Positions 25,050-33,035 of a stretch of 39,618 nucleotides of DNA are shown in pieces. Position 1 is the stretch's first letter; each line of letters begins with the position of its first letter. Source of the DNA: Bradymonadales bacterium (GTDB lineage: Bacteria > Bdellovibrionota > UBA2394); assembly GCA_007693605.1 (NCBI GenBank), contig REDG01000018.1, positions 1 through 39,618 of the forward strand, in the 5' to 3' direction. Made by a program: the position numbers and the translations under genes. A model generated the notes under the pieces. It worked only from the letters and a program-made list of their open reading frames with translations, did no database searches and had not been told where the DNA came from.

Positions 25050-25236
25050 ACTGCTCCTGCGGCATTCGATCGAAGTCAGGATTTTTTGAACCGATAATTT
25101 TTTGAACGGGGTGAGTCCCTGGCAGCGGTGAGCTTCCTTTCAGGAGGAAGCCTAAAGCTCCCAACACTTTCCCCACCTAGCTAAGCTGGGTTCAAAACAC
25201 GACGAAGAACGGTGCAGGTGGGAGCAGTCATTTTTT
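25049..25236 (+). ncRNA. ssrS: 6S RNA
   Basis: The 5' end GACTGCTCC (25049-25057) pairs with GGAGCAGTC (25221-25229), closing a ~181-nt RNA that is followed by a T-rich tract (25231-25236) able to act as terminator. The interior carries GGTGAGC (25128), a hairpin GCTTCC...GGAAGC and GAAGCCTAAA, close to the E. coli 6S segment GAAGCCTTAAA, and CACCTAGCTAAGCTGGGTTC, like the E. coli CACCTTGAACCAAGGGTTC. The order zapA-ssrS-fau is the classical one. 6S RNA binds the sigma70 holoenzyme as an open-promoter mimic. The zapA stop codon is the first base of the stem. No clear promoter is seen inside zapA. Confidence 0.85.
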
Positions 25237-25811
25237 CTCAGTCTGAGATTCGGCAGAAGTGCCGAAGGAATCTCGACCAAATCTCCAATTCCGAAAAGAT
25301 CGATATTGTGGTCGCCATTTGGACCCAGACTATTCTGAGGAGGCTTTTGCAGGACTATCATGAGTTTGCTCTCTTTGCTCCCTTGGGCTTTGAGCTTCCG
25401 CTTCGACCAGTGTTCGAAAAACTTCTGTTGTCCGAAAAGCCGTGCTACTTTCCTCGCACTCAAGGGGAGCAACTCGAATTCTATCGTGTCAGATCTTGGG
25501 GGGAGCTCGCCGCACACGGCCCCTGTTGGGAGCCAAACGGCTCGACCGAAAAACTAGAAGATCACAGCAGACTCGCGGTCTTTTGTCCGGGAATCGCTTT
25601 CTCACCCCTGGGATCGCGAATTGGTAGCGGCAGAGGTTTTTACGATCGCTGGCTGGCAAGGCATCCCCTCGCCTTACGGCTGAGCCTCATTGCCAGTCCT
25701 CAGATGCGCTTTGAAGCCTGGCCAGAGAAGCCCTCCGACGAGCGGGTGGATTGGATTGTTAGCCCTCAAGCGGCTTGGAAGCCAGAACGGGGCAGGGCTC
25801 GCACTTTCTGA
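25212..25811 (+). CDS. fau: 5-formyltetrahydrofolate cyclo-ligase
   Basis: About 190-199 aa. The C-terminal part has FCPGIAFSPLGSRIGSGRGFYDRWL, the nucleotide and product loop of the family. It makes 5,10-methenyl-THF from 5-formyl-THF with ATP. The start is unsettled: GTG 25212 and GTG 25218 both lie in the 3' strand of the 6S RNA closing stem. A rare ATT at 25230 lies 5 nt after GGAG and would give a start just past the stem (IFSQSEIRQKC). The overlap with 6S RNA implies co-transcription and a link between 6S processing and fau translation. Confidence 0.88.
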   Translation: MQVGAVIFSQSEIRQKCRRNLDQISNSEKIDIVVAIWTQTILRRLLQDYHEFALFAPLGFELPLRPVFEKLLLSEKPCYFPRTQGEQLEFYRVRSWGELAAHGPCWEPNGSTEKLEDHSRLAVFCPGIAFSPLGSRIGSGRGFYDRWLARHPLALRLSLIASPQMRFEAWPEKPSDERVDWIVSPQAAWKPERGRARTF

Positions 25812-25840
25812 AAGCACGGAAGTCTGATAGATCTTTCAAA

Positions 25841-26650
25841 ATGCAAGCGAGCGGTTCAGGTCTTCGGATCTTTTTTATTGGTGATATTGTGGGTTCAGCG
25901 GGTCGACGGGCAGTCGCCGCCTTAGTGCCACAAATTCGAGACGAGTACCAAGTAGGTTTGACGGTAGCGAATGCTGAAAACGCTGCTCACGGTTTTGGCC
26001 TGACTCCGTCTACTGCGAAAGAAATTTTCGATAGCGGAGTGGATGCCATTACCGGAGGAAATCACATCTTTGACAAGAAAGAGGTGGCCGAAGCCTTTCG
26101 AGCTTTCGAAGGCAAAATTGTAAGGCCCGCCAACTACCCGCCAGACTCACCGGGCCACGGGTCGACGGTTGTTGAAAGCTCCTGCGGTCAAGCGGTAGGT
26201 TTAATCAATGTGATGGGCAGAGTGTTTATGGACCCTTTGGACTGCCCATTTCGAGCTTTCGAACGAGAGCGGGCTGAGCTGAGCCAAAAGGCTCGGGTGA
26301 TTTTGCTCGATATTCATGCGGAGGCCACGAGTGAAAAGGCCGCGATGGGTTATTTTGTCGACGGTCGAGTCTCTGCCTGCGTGGGAACTCACACTCATGT
26401 TCAAACCAGCGACGAGCGAATTCTTCCGCACGGAACAGGATTTTTGAGTGACGCCGGAATGACTGGCCCAATAGACTCTATTATTGGAATGCAGAAGGAG
26501 GCCATTCTTCAACGCTTTCTTGAAAAGAGGCCCGCCAAAATGCAGGTCGCTGAAGGCCGATCGAGTCTCCAGGGAGTGATTTTTGAGATTGATCCCGATT
26601 CGGGTCGATGTCTTTCGATTCAGAGAATTCGGAGAACTCATGAGCAGTGA
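25841..26650 (+). CDS. TIGR00282/YmdB-like metallophosphoesterase
   Basis: 269 aa from the ATG at 25841 (22 further codons are open upstream). The dinuclear metal motifs are all visible: [50 protein letters not shown] and [11 protein letters not shown]. Homologues have 2',3'-cyclic nucleotide phosphodiesterase activity; in Bacillus the YmdB protein affects biofilm. The stop overlaps the tyrS start by 11 nt, so the two are coupled. Which substrate it uses here is unknown. Confidence 0.88.
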   Translation: MQASGSGLRIFFIGDIVGSAGRRAVAALVPQIRDEYQVGLTVANAENAAHGFGLTPSTAKEIFDSGVDAITGGNHIFDKKEVAEAFRAFEGKIVRPANYPPDSPGHGSTVVESSCGQAVGLINVMGRVFMDPLDCPFRAFERERAELSQKARVILLDIHAEATSEKAAMGYFVDGRVSACVGTHTHVQTSDERILPHGTGFLSDAGMTGPIDSIIGMQKEAILQRFLEKRPAKMQVAEGRSSLQGVIFEIDPDSGRCLSIQRIRRTHEQ

Positions 26651-27854
26651 GCTGGACAACATCCGACGAGCCTGTGTCGAAATTATCACTGAAGAGAATC
26701 TTTCTGCAAAGTTTGAAACGGCCAAGAAAGAGGGTCGACCCTTAAGAGTCAAGATGGGCTTTGACCCTACCGCACCCGACCTTCATCTAGGTCATCTGAT
26801 TGGTCTTCAGAAGCTTCGAGACTTTCAAGACTTGGGCCACCAGATCCTTTTCTTGATTGGCGACTTTACTGCAAAAATTGGCGATCCCAGTGGGCGAAAC
26901 AAAACCAGGCCTCCACTCTCGGACGAAGAAGTTCAAAAGAACGCTCAAACCTATCGAGAGCAGGTCTTTAAAGTGCTTGATGCTAGAAAAACCCAGGTGG
27001 TCTTTAATTCAGCTTGGTGCGAAAGCCTGAAGGCAAGCGACCTGATTGAAATGGCCTCACAAATGAATGTGGCGCGAATGTTGGAACGAGAAGATTTTAA
27101 ACTCAGGTACAAAGAGGGAGTCAGCATTTCGATTCATGAGTTTTTGTATCCGCTCATTCAAGCTTATGACTCCGTGGCCCTTAAGGCAGACATTGAGGTT
27201 GGGGGCCAAGATCAGCGCTTCAATTTGCTCGTAGGCCGTGAGCTACAAAAGCATTTTGGACTAGAGCCTCAAGTGGTGATCTTGCTGCCGCTTTTAGAGG
27301 GGCTCGATGGACAAAAGAAGATGAGCAAATCTTTTGGAAACTCGATTGGCATTATTGAGAGTCCAGACTTGGTGTTTAGCAAAATCATGTCGATGCCCGA
27401 CAGCTTGCTGAAAAACTATTACGAATTTCTGACAAGAATGGATCCCAAAGACTATCAGACTGAGATAAAGAGTGATCCCCGAGAGGCCAAGTTAAAGTTG
27501 GCAGAGATTCTTGTGACCCGCTTTCATTCTAAGGAGACGGCGAGCAAAGAGAGAGAAGCTTATTTGAAAAAAGCCAGCGGAGAGGTTTCTGATCTGGATG
27601 CTGAAAATATGCTCTTACAGGGTGACGAATCAGAAGCTCTGTATCGAATCTTGGTGAAACAAGCGAAGCCTAGAGCGTTCGCATCTCTTTCAGAGTCGCG
27701 GAGAATTTTTGAGCAGGGGGGAGCAAGCTTGTACGGATCTGACAACCAACCGGTGAAACTGGCTTTAGAAACTCGACTGAAGGACATTGCCGATGGCTCG
27801 GTCATTAAACTCGGCAAAAAAAAGTGGTTTCGAGTGAAGAAAGTGGGCCCTTAG
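26640..27854 (+). CDS. tyrS: tyrosyl-tRNA synthetase
   Basis: 404 aa from ATG 26640, with GGAG 6 nt upstream. The HIGH motif is HLGH ([16 protein letters not shown]) and the KMSKS loop is [12 protein letters not shown]. The C-terminal ~65 residues form an S4-like RNA-binding domain ([24 protein letters not shown]). Length and layout match the TyrZ-like subgroup. Last gene of zapA-ssrS-fau-ymdB-tyrS. Its stop codon TAG lies within the left arm of repeat copy 6. Confidence 0.95.
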   Translation: MSSELDNIRRACVEIITEENLSAKFETAKKEGRPLRVKMGFDPTAPDLHLGHLIGLQKLRDFQDLGHQILFLIGDFTAKIGDPSGRNKTRPPLSDEEVQKNAQTYREQVFKVLDARKTQVVFNSAWCESLKASDLIEMASQMNVARMLEREDFKLRYKEGVSISIHEFLYPLIQAYDSVALKADIEVGGQDQRFNLLVGRELQKHFGLEPQVVILLPLLEGLDGQKKMSKSFGNSIGIIESPDLVFSKIMSMPDSLLKNYYEFLTRMDPKDYQTEIKSDPREAKLKLAEILVTRFHSKETASKEREAYLKKASGEVSDLDAENMLLQGDESEALYRILVKQAKPRAFASLSESRRIFEQGGASLYGSDNQPVKLALETRLKDIADGSVIKLGKKKWFRVKKVGP

Positions 27855-28058
27855 CGACCAATTGAGGAGTGGCGATAAAGGTTCAGATGCGAGAAGGCCA
27901 GGAGCGAGCATCGCAGTGTGGTTCAATGCCACTCGAGCAGCGGAGCGACGAAGGCGACACTGCAACGCGGACAAGGAGCGTTGCAGCTATCCGCAAACGG
28001 CGTCGACCGGAGGTCGACCTGAATGTAGGGGCAGATGGGCCCTTAGCGACACTCCTCA
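27845..28058 (+). repeat. dispersed stop-linked repeat, copy 6 (longest)
   Basis: Left arm GGGCCCTTAGCGAC contains the tyrS stop. Then come GAGGAGTGGCGATAAAGG, the GAGCGAGCATCGCAGTGTGG module shared with copy 3, a perfect hairpin CTGCAACGC...GCGTTGCAG, the palindrome GTCGACCGGAGGTCGAC, and the right arm GCAGATGGGCCCTTAGCG plus ACACTCCTC. It fills the whole gap and meets the TGA stop of the convergent gene at 28056. This is the only copy with every module. Confidence 0.9.
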
Positions 28059-28550
28059 GTCTAGGCTCGGGGGTTGTACAGCACTCATCTCAATCTGCTT
28101 GGCGAGATTCATGAGAATCCCTTCTTGAAGTCGAGAGTGATAGTGGTCCAACTTTTTGTTCATGGCTTTGTGCCGTAGAGCCAAGCTTTCGAGACCCTCT
28201 CTCCAGTGCTTGGTTGCGGCGGTCGGTTTAGCCCGCTTCTCTTCAAGCCTCGCAAGATTGTTCAAAATGATATTCCATCGTTCGGCGGCTGAAATCTCTA
28301 GCTCGGTGATTTCAGCAATCAAAGCTTCTCGGTCGATTTCTTCTCCTGAACCATCAAAGGCCGGCGCCCGCCAACTGGCGGGCAGCTCTTCGGTCGCTCG
28401 GCGCATAGACTGTAGGCGAGCAACAATGGCGATTTCGTCCTTCGCAAGATGAGAAAGTCGTATCGCCCTGTCTGAGACTTCTTTTTCAGAAGCTTCCACA
28501 AACAGGGGCATTCCAAGGGCCAGGGCTAAGCTAAGAAATGGGGAGCGCAT
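28056..28550 (-). CDS. small secreted protein of unknown function
   Basis: 164 aa from ATG 28550. The first ~21 residues (RSPFLSLALALGMPLFVEA) form a signal peptide. The rest is helical, charged and Leu-rich (RAIRLSHLAKDEIAIVARLQSM; AERWNIILNNLARLEEK; DHYHSRLQEGILMNL), likely a coiled coil in the periplasm. Not recognised. Its stop codon TGA touches the right arm of repeat copy 6. The gene upstream on this strand (28677) is 127 nt away. Confidence 0.7.
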   Translation of the reverse strand: MRSPFLSLALALGMPLFVEASEKEVSDRAIRLSHLAKDEIAIVARLQSMRRATEELPASWRAPAFDGSGEEIDREALIAEITELEISAAERWNIILNNLARLEEKRAKPTAATKHWREGLESLALRHKAMNKKLDHYHSRLQEGILMNLAKQIEMSAVQPPSLD

Positions 28551-28624
28551 CACGCATCTATGACCTGCAAGGCCCCTGCCAACAGAAAGGCTCCAGAGAG
28601 CCCAAATTCTGCCCCCTCCCTACC

Positions 28625-28647
28625 AGCTCTGAAAATCTTACAGAGCT
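28625..28647. terminator. weak hairpin after the GLUG lipoprotein gene
   Basis: AGCTCTG (28625-28631) and CAGAGCT (28641-28647) pair over a 9-nt loop. No clear U tract follows on either strand, so it is a weak or Rho-assisted terminator at best. Confidence 0.35.
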
Positions 28648-28676
28648 CAAAACGACAAAATCCGTTGCAAGGCTAG

Positions 28677-30464
28677 CTATTCAAGGGCCTTGAGGCGGGG
28701 AAACTGTCCCTCTTCGAGAATCCAAATGTTGGAGTTGTCAAACATTTGATCTCCGAGCATTTCGGATTCTTCAAGGGCGGTACCAAATTGCGCTCGGTAA
28801 TTGGAGTCTGCCTCATTGGCTTCGTTATAGAAGGCCGGATTCAGCGACCGATTCCAAAAAGCTGAAGGCCCAACGCAAGTGGAGACCCCAGGAGGCAGAC
28901 TGGTCTCGCCTACAAGTCCGCCAGAATGCTGCTGCCCAGTAAGCTTTACATTCGAGTAAACAAAATCGATATTCATCTGAGGAATGCAGAAGATTCGTCC
29001 AAACAAACCGCCCACACTCTGTTCGGCAATCATATCTCCTCTTGCAAAGGAATTTGAAATCTCTAGTGAACTCGTCGGAGAATAGTTGATCCAGCCCACC
29101 AGTCCTCCCGCATTAGCTCTCCCATGAAGACTCCCATCAAAGTAGGACTCACGAATGCGAAGGGAGGCGCTCCCAGTGGAAGTATAGCTCGCAAAACCCA
29201 GCAATCCTCCTCGATTGTTTCTGTCTATACCTTTACCGATTTCACTGGCCGACACAGAACTCCTTAGGATTTCTAAGCTCTTTCCACCGTTCTCGCCTAC
29301 TAGACCCCCCAAACCGTGCGTCCCGGTAATCGCCACGGCCAACACCTCAGAGTCTGAAATCACCAATGTCGAAGGGTCGTTAGCACCAATGGCTCCTAAT
29401 CGCCCTACAATCCCTCCAACCCGATTTCCCTGCGAGAAGTCTCCTGCAAGAGAGGATTGAGATACCGTGACGCCTTGAATCAGACTACTTCCCTCTACCT
29501 GGCCAGCAATTCCTCCAATCATCCAACGACCACATAGATCGACTTCCGCCGATGAAAAGGCCGCCAGCCCTCCATTCATATGTCCGATCAAGCCCCCAAT
29601 TTCTTGGCCAAGGCTAGAGCTTGGGCAGTGACTTGTACCAAGGGCTTTCAATTGAATATTTCGAATTTCTCCTGAACTTCTTCCGGCAAGTCCCCCAAAG
29701 CGGGTGAGAGCAGAGCTTGCATGAATACTCAGCTCAATCTCTGCTCCGTTAATCACACCACTGGCGGAGTTCTCTCCGACTAGGCCGCCGCGAGCGCTGC
29801 CCGCTGCATAGTTCAACAAGGCATTGAGTTTAACATTTTGAATAGAGCCAACATTTCTACCCACCAAAGCGCCTGAGATTTGGCTACCGCCCCTGGCTTC
29901 GATCTCAATCTCGCTCATTTGAATATGACGAATCACTCCAGAATTCTGCCGAGCAAGAATTCCTCTGTCACCTCCGGATCTCGCGAACACCGCCCTCACA
30001 TTCTCAAGTTTGAGATTCTCAACAACAGCCCCTTCTGTGATCTCATCAAAAATCCCTAAGACCGAAATGTCGCCCCCGGCCACCAGATTTAAATTCCGAA
30101 TCGAAAAATTCTGTCCATTGAGCCTGCCCTCAAACTTCCCTGCCACGACATGACTCATATTCATTTGAAAGCCAGCAAAATCAATATCTCGGCCCAGATA
30201 GTACTCGCCACTCAAATTGTTTGAGATGTTCAGAAAGTCTTGGACACTGCAAATCACGACAACATAGTAGCAGTCCGTCATCGATGGCGGTGGGCTTCCC
30301 CCACCTCCAGGTGGGGGCCGATTCAAGCCTCCCGCATTTGTGGAATCCAAAGGGTCTCCAGAATCTTCTTCGTCGACCACCGCAGAACAGGCCCCCAGAA
30401 ACAGCGCCAAGGCAGCAAACAAAAGCGCGAAAAGGATTTTCTGTTGTTCGATTTTTCTCTTCAT
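28677..30464 (-). CDS. lipoprotein with GLUG-type beta-helix repeats
   Basis: 595 aa from ATG 30464 (8 more codons are open upstream). Signal sequence ILFALLFAALALFLGAC with lipobox L-G-A-C, then a Pro/Gly-rich linker (PPPGGGGSPPP). From about residue 100 to 540 run many ~25-30 residue units with the core GGLVG or GGIVGR and short turns such as GSIQN. This fits GLUG-motif repeats (PF07581), which in proteins of other bacteria build right-handed beta-helix stalks or adhesin passenger regions. It is anchored by lipid rather than by a translocator. Probably exposed on the surface or in the periplasm; the ligand is unknown. Confidence 0.8.
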   Translation of the reverse strand: MKRKIEQQKILFALLFAALALFLGACSAVVDEEDSGDPLDSTNAGGLNRPPPGGGGSPPPSMTDCYYVVVICSVQDFLNISNNLSGEYYLGRDIDFAGFQMNMSHVVAGKFEGRLNGQNFSIRNLNLVAGGDISVLGIFDEITEGAVVENLKLENVRAVFARSGGDRGILARQNSGVIRHIQMSEIEIEARGGSQISGALVGRNVGSIQNVKLNALLNYAAGSARGGLVGENSASGVINGAEIELSIHASSALTRFGGLAGRSSGEIRNIQLKALGTSHCPSSSLGQEIGGLIGHMNGGLAAFSSAEVDLCGRWMIGGIAGQVEGSSLIQGVTVSQSSLAGDFSQGNRVGGIVGRLGAIGANDPSTLVISDSEVLAVAITGTHGLGGLVGENGGKSLEILRSSVSASEIGKGIDRNNRGGLLGFASYTSTGSASLRIRESYFDGSLHGRANAGGLVGWINYSPTSSLEISNSFARGDMIAEQSVGGLFGRIFCIPQMNIDFVYSNVKLTGQQHSGGLVGETSLPPGVSTCVGPSAFWNRSLNPAFYNEANEADSNYRAQFGTALEESEMLGDQMFDNSNIWILEEGQFPRLKALE

Positions 30465-30750
30465 GACTCTCACACTCAGTCTTTTCAATTTGAAGGCCTT
30501 GTTTCAGAGCTTCAATCCCGCTACAAAAAAGGGCCGGATTCTCCGCAAACAGGCTCTCGTCCCTAGGAACTGCAAGTGTTGGGCCTGCCCTAAAGGCCGA
30601 AATCTGGCTGCTACAGCCTCAATCTGAAAAAAATTCATAGTATCTTAGATCACTTAGCCCATGCCTCTCGCCAAGGCTTCAGAGCCTATTCAAGGCTGCA
30701 AGGCTCTGCTAGAAGAGGAGAGCTTCTGTAGGAAGATGGGACTTGGTTAG
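30465..30750. other. divergent intergenic region, nothing convincing
   Basis: About 290 bases between the starts of the GLUG lipoprotein gene and the secreted-protein gene at 30751. Short frames here have no support. Small palindromes such as GGCCTGCC...GGCC are present, but no promoter or riboswitch that I can name. Confidence 0.5.
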
Positions 30751-32370
30751 ATGTGGGCTTCTATGATTCTAAATTGTTTTAAAATTCTTCGATCGAAGCG
30801 ACTCGTCATTGGTCTTGTCGTCTTCTCTGGGTTTTTACTTGCGGCTTTCATGGCCGAAGCAAAAGAGAAAGGGCTGCCCACAAGACACACGATTGAGCCT
30901 TGCGCCAATTGGGTGGCGAAAGTGCGTGGCCCCACTGGTGATGGGGTTTGGGAGGAGCTCGCCCGCAAGCTAGCAGAGAACATCGACTGGAGCCTCAATC
31001 ACAAAAATCTTGCCTACGACCCCCAACACCTCTTGCAGAACCACTCCACCTCTTTGGGTGAATTTTTAGCCAGCATGACAGCCTCTCAGATTCGATTTCT
31101 TCACCGCATCGGGTTTCGATGGGAGCTGGACTCTGAAAAGAAGCATCTTGAGATTTGGGTGCCCAGCTATGCAGAAATCGGCGAAAGATTGGAAAAACTC
31201 CGAAAAGAGAGGGGGATCTCCGATGAGTTTTGGCCTCATCCTGTTTTCGAATTCAGAGGGCCAGGGCCCAATCAAAAGACCTTTGTCCCCTTAGGAGCAG
31301 AAATTCCTGAAGGCCTAAGACCCGCTGTAGAGAGCTTGCATTCTGCAGATGTATTCTATGCGGTTCTGGCTCGATCACAGTTCTCAATGGCCTCACCGGT
31401 GCCTAAGGATCTATCTACTGAGCCTAAAAACATTTTACTGAGCCGCTCCACCAGAAAGTTGCCCATTGAGGGCAGGCGGCTCAGCGCTGCAGAACATGAT
31501 CTTGCCCACCTCTTTTCGCTCATCGATCAAAATTCAGGCTTTGGATCAGAACTTCAAAGAGCTTCCGAACTAATGATGAAGCTGAAGTCTCTCATTCAGC
31601 AGTTGAAGCCCAATAAAAGTGTCAACAATGACGACTTCGCTATTCTCGGCCTGTCACAAGGCTATCTTGAGCTCCACTTCCGCCTATTCTTTGCGATCGA
31701 AACTTTAGTTCTGACAAGGCCGGATGCCGATCTTAGTTTCATCGGTCTTCCCACTGAAGTTCTTGATTCAAACAGCCGCCCCCGCGTAAGAAAAATCAAA
31801 GATCATCTGAAGACACTGAGTGAAGATCGCAAAGACCAGATTCGAAGAGAGATTTTCGAGGCACTGCCGAAGATCACCTTAGATGTTGGGGGGACTGTGT
31901 TTGATCGAAGGTATTTGGTGGATCGAAGCTTGAAAGCAGCTGCCCTATACGAGAGTTTCGTGACCAGTATGGTTCGGTGGTTGGACCTGGGTCTGATGGA
32001 TCTCTTGGTTCTTGTGGGCGAGCCTCGCATCGATCAGAATGCTATGAGAATCATTCCTGCAGAGGCGCGAGTGAGACTTGAAGACATTCGAGACCTTCGA
32101 TTGGCTCAGTTGATTGCAGGCCTTTATGCTTTTCGGACGATCTCAGCCGAACAGTGGTTGAAGGATACCGTCCGGGAGCCCCTTGAAAAAGAAATTGCTC
32201 GGGTCAAAGAGCTTCTGAGACTACAACAACCCGAAGAATTCAGCTGGCACCTCCCAGCGGTCGATCGGGCTAGCCCAAGCGGGCAGTTTTTGGCAGAAAC
32301 CGACTTTTGGATCAATCCTGAACTGCTTTGGACAATCTATAGAATCGAACCCCCTCGTTGGCTTCGTTAG
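30751..32370 (+). CDS. secreted or anchored protein of unknown function
   Basis: 539 aa. The N-terminus has a hydrophobic segment after a basic stretch (RSKRLVIGLVVFSGFLLAAFMAEA), a signal peptide with likely cleavage after AEA near residue 37. The mature protein is mostly helical, with Arg/Glu-rich amphipathic stretches and no membrane segment. Not recognised. A start at M5 (30763) would shorten the signal. A hairpin follows the stop (AAGGCGAC ... GTCGCCTT at 32388-32436). Confidence 0.65.
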   Translation: MWASMILNCFKILRSKRLVIGLVVFSGFLLAAFMAEAKEKGLPTRHTIEPCANWVAKVRGPTGDGVWEELARKLAENIDWSLNHKNLAYDPQHLLQNHSTSLGEFLASMTASQIRFLHRIGFRWELDSEKKHLEIWVPSYAEIGERLEKLRKERGISDEFWPHPVFEFRGPGPNQKTFVPLGAEIPEGLRPAVESLHSADVFYAVLARSQFSMASPVPKDLSTEPKNILLSRSTRKLPIEGRRLSAAEHDLAHLFSLIDQNSGFGSELQRASELMMKLKSLIQQLKPNKSVNNDDFAILGLSQGYLELHFRLFFAIETLVLTRPDADLSFIGLPTEVLDSNSRPRVRKIKDHLKTLSEDRKDQIRREIFEALPKITLDVGGTVFDRRYLVDRSLKAAALYESFVTSMVRWLDLGLMDLLVLVGEPRIDQNAMRIIPAEARVRLEDIRDLRLAQLIAGLYAFRTISAEQWLKDTVREPLEKEIARVKELLRLQQPEEFSWHLPAVDRASPSGQFLAETDFWINPELLWTIYRIEPPRWLR

Positions 32371-32387
32371 GGGAAGAGGCTCAGAGC

Positions 32388-32436
32388 AAGGCGACCCGCA
32401 GGGGAATGATGGGGAGGGGTGGGAGCGAGTCGCCTT
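32388..32436 (+). terminator. hairpin after the 30751 gene
   Basis: AAGGCGAC (32388-32395) and GTCGCCTT (32429-32436) are perfect complements around a 33-nt purine-rich loop. It lies 17 nt after the stop codon. The T-run is poor, so transcription termination is only possible. Confidence 0.4.
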
Positions 32437-32738
32437 ACTTGAACTTTATGACCCCAGTCCTAGCGAAAACTTCGAGCCTTAACATCTCACCAAAGTCAGG
32501 CCCCAAACTTTTTCTCTATACCTAGTGGTCCAAGCGGTAAATTTTTGAACCCTTCAAAGACCCTATAAAACCTTAAAATCGCTCATATTTTTCAGATTTT
32601 TCAAATTCCCCTCAAGCAAATGACCCCCCGCGTCGATAGCATCATTGTGAAATGACAGGCCGCAGCATGCGGCCGGCCTTTGAAGAGGTGGCTGACCCAT
32701 ATCAGCCCCTCTTCCCATCAGGCCACAGGAGGTGATTG
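32437..32738 (+). promoter_or_regulatory. structured leader of the 32739 gene
   Basis: About 300 bases without another gene. The part at 32540-32600 is A/T-rich (TATAAA at 32564-32569, TTGAAC at 32545-32550, spacing only 13). Two hairpins follow: GGCCGCA/TGCGGCC (32658-32674) and a 13-bp stem with one bulge (32682-32714). Then comes a 10-nt perfect anti-SD complement, AGGAGGTGAT (32727-32736). Confidence 0.5.
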
Positions 32739-32972
32739 ATGGATGCGATGAGACCAGTTTCTAGCCGACTCGTCAGACTTTCAAAGACAAAAGAGCGAGG
32801 ATACACCACAGCCAGCCAGGCCCGAGAGCAGGCAGCCGAAAATACGGTGTCTAAAAATCAAGCCGCCGACGACTCCAGCGCCACTCATACAGACCCCAAA
32901 CGACCTCGTAGTGATGACAGCTTCTTTCGCGCAATCTCTCAGCAGATTACAAAAAAAGACGAAGACGACTAG
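32739..32972 (+). CDS. small hydrophilic protein of unknown function
   Basis: 77 aa. ATG at 32739, 6 nt after AGGAGG in an extended AGGAGGTGAT, the best ribosome site in the window. The protein is very polar and probably disordered: basic N-terminal third (VSSRLVRLSKTKERG), Ala/Gln/Asp-rich middle, acidic end (ITKKDEDD). No Cys, no membrane segment, no signal. Not recognised. The strong ribosome site and the two leader hairpins suggest high or regulated expression. Convergent with the protease gene at 33024. Confidence 0.65.
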   Translation: MDAMRPVSSRLVRLSKTKERGYTTASQAREQAAENTVSKNQAADDSSATHTDPKRPRSDDSFFRAISQQITKKDEDD

Positions 32973-33011
32973 CTCAAGAACACTTTAATCAGCACAAAGA
33001 ATCGAAGTTAA

Positions 33012-33035
33012 GCCTACACTCCACTAGAGTGAGGC
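33012..33035. terminator. hairpin between convergent genes
   Basis: GCCT-a-CACTC (33012-33021) pairs with GAGTG-AGGC (33027-33035) around CACTA. The stop codon of the protease gene lies in the loop and right arm. Possible bidirectional terminator with poor T tracts. Confidence 0.4.

Noticed and set aside
30540..30640. GC-rich palindromic stretch between the GLUG gene and the 30751 gene
   Set aside because: Several short complementary stretches, but no consistent fold or known riboswitch signature.
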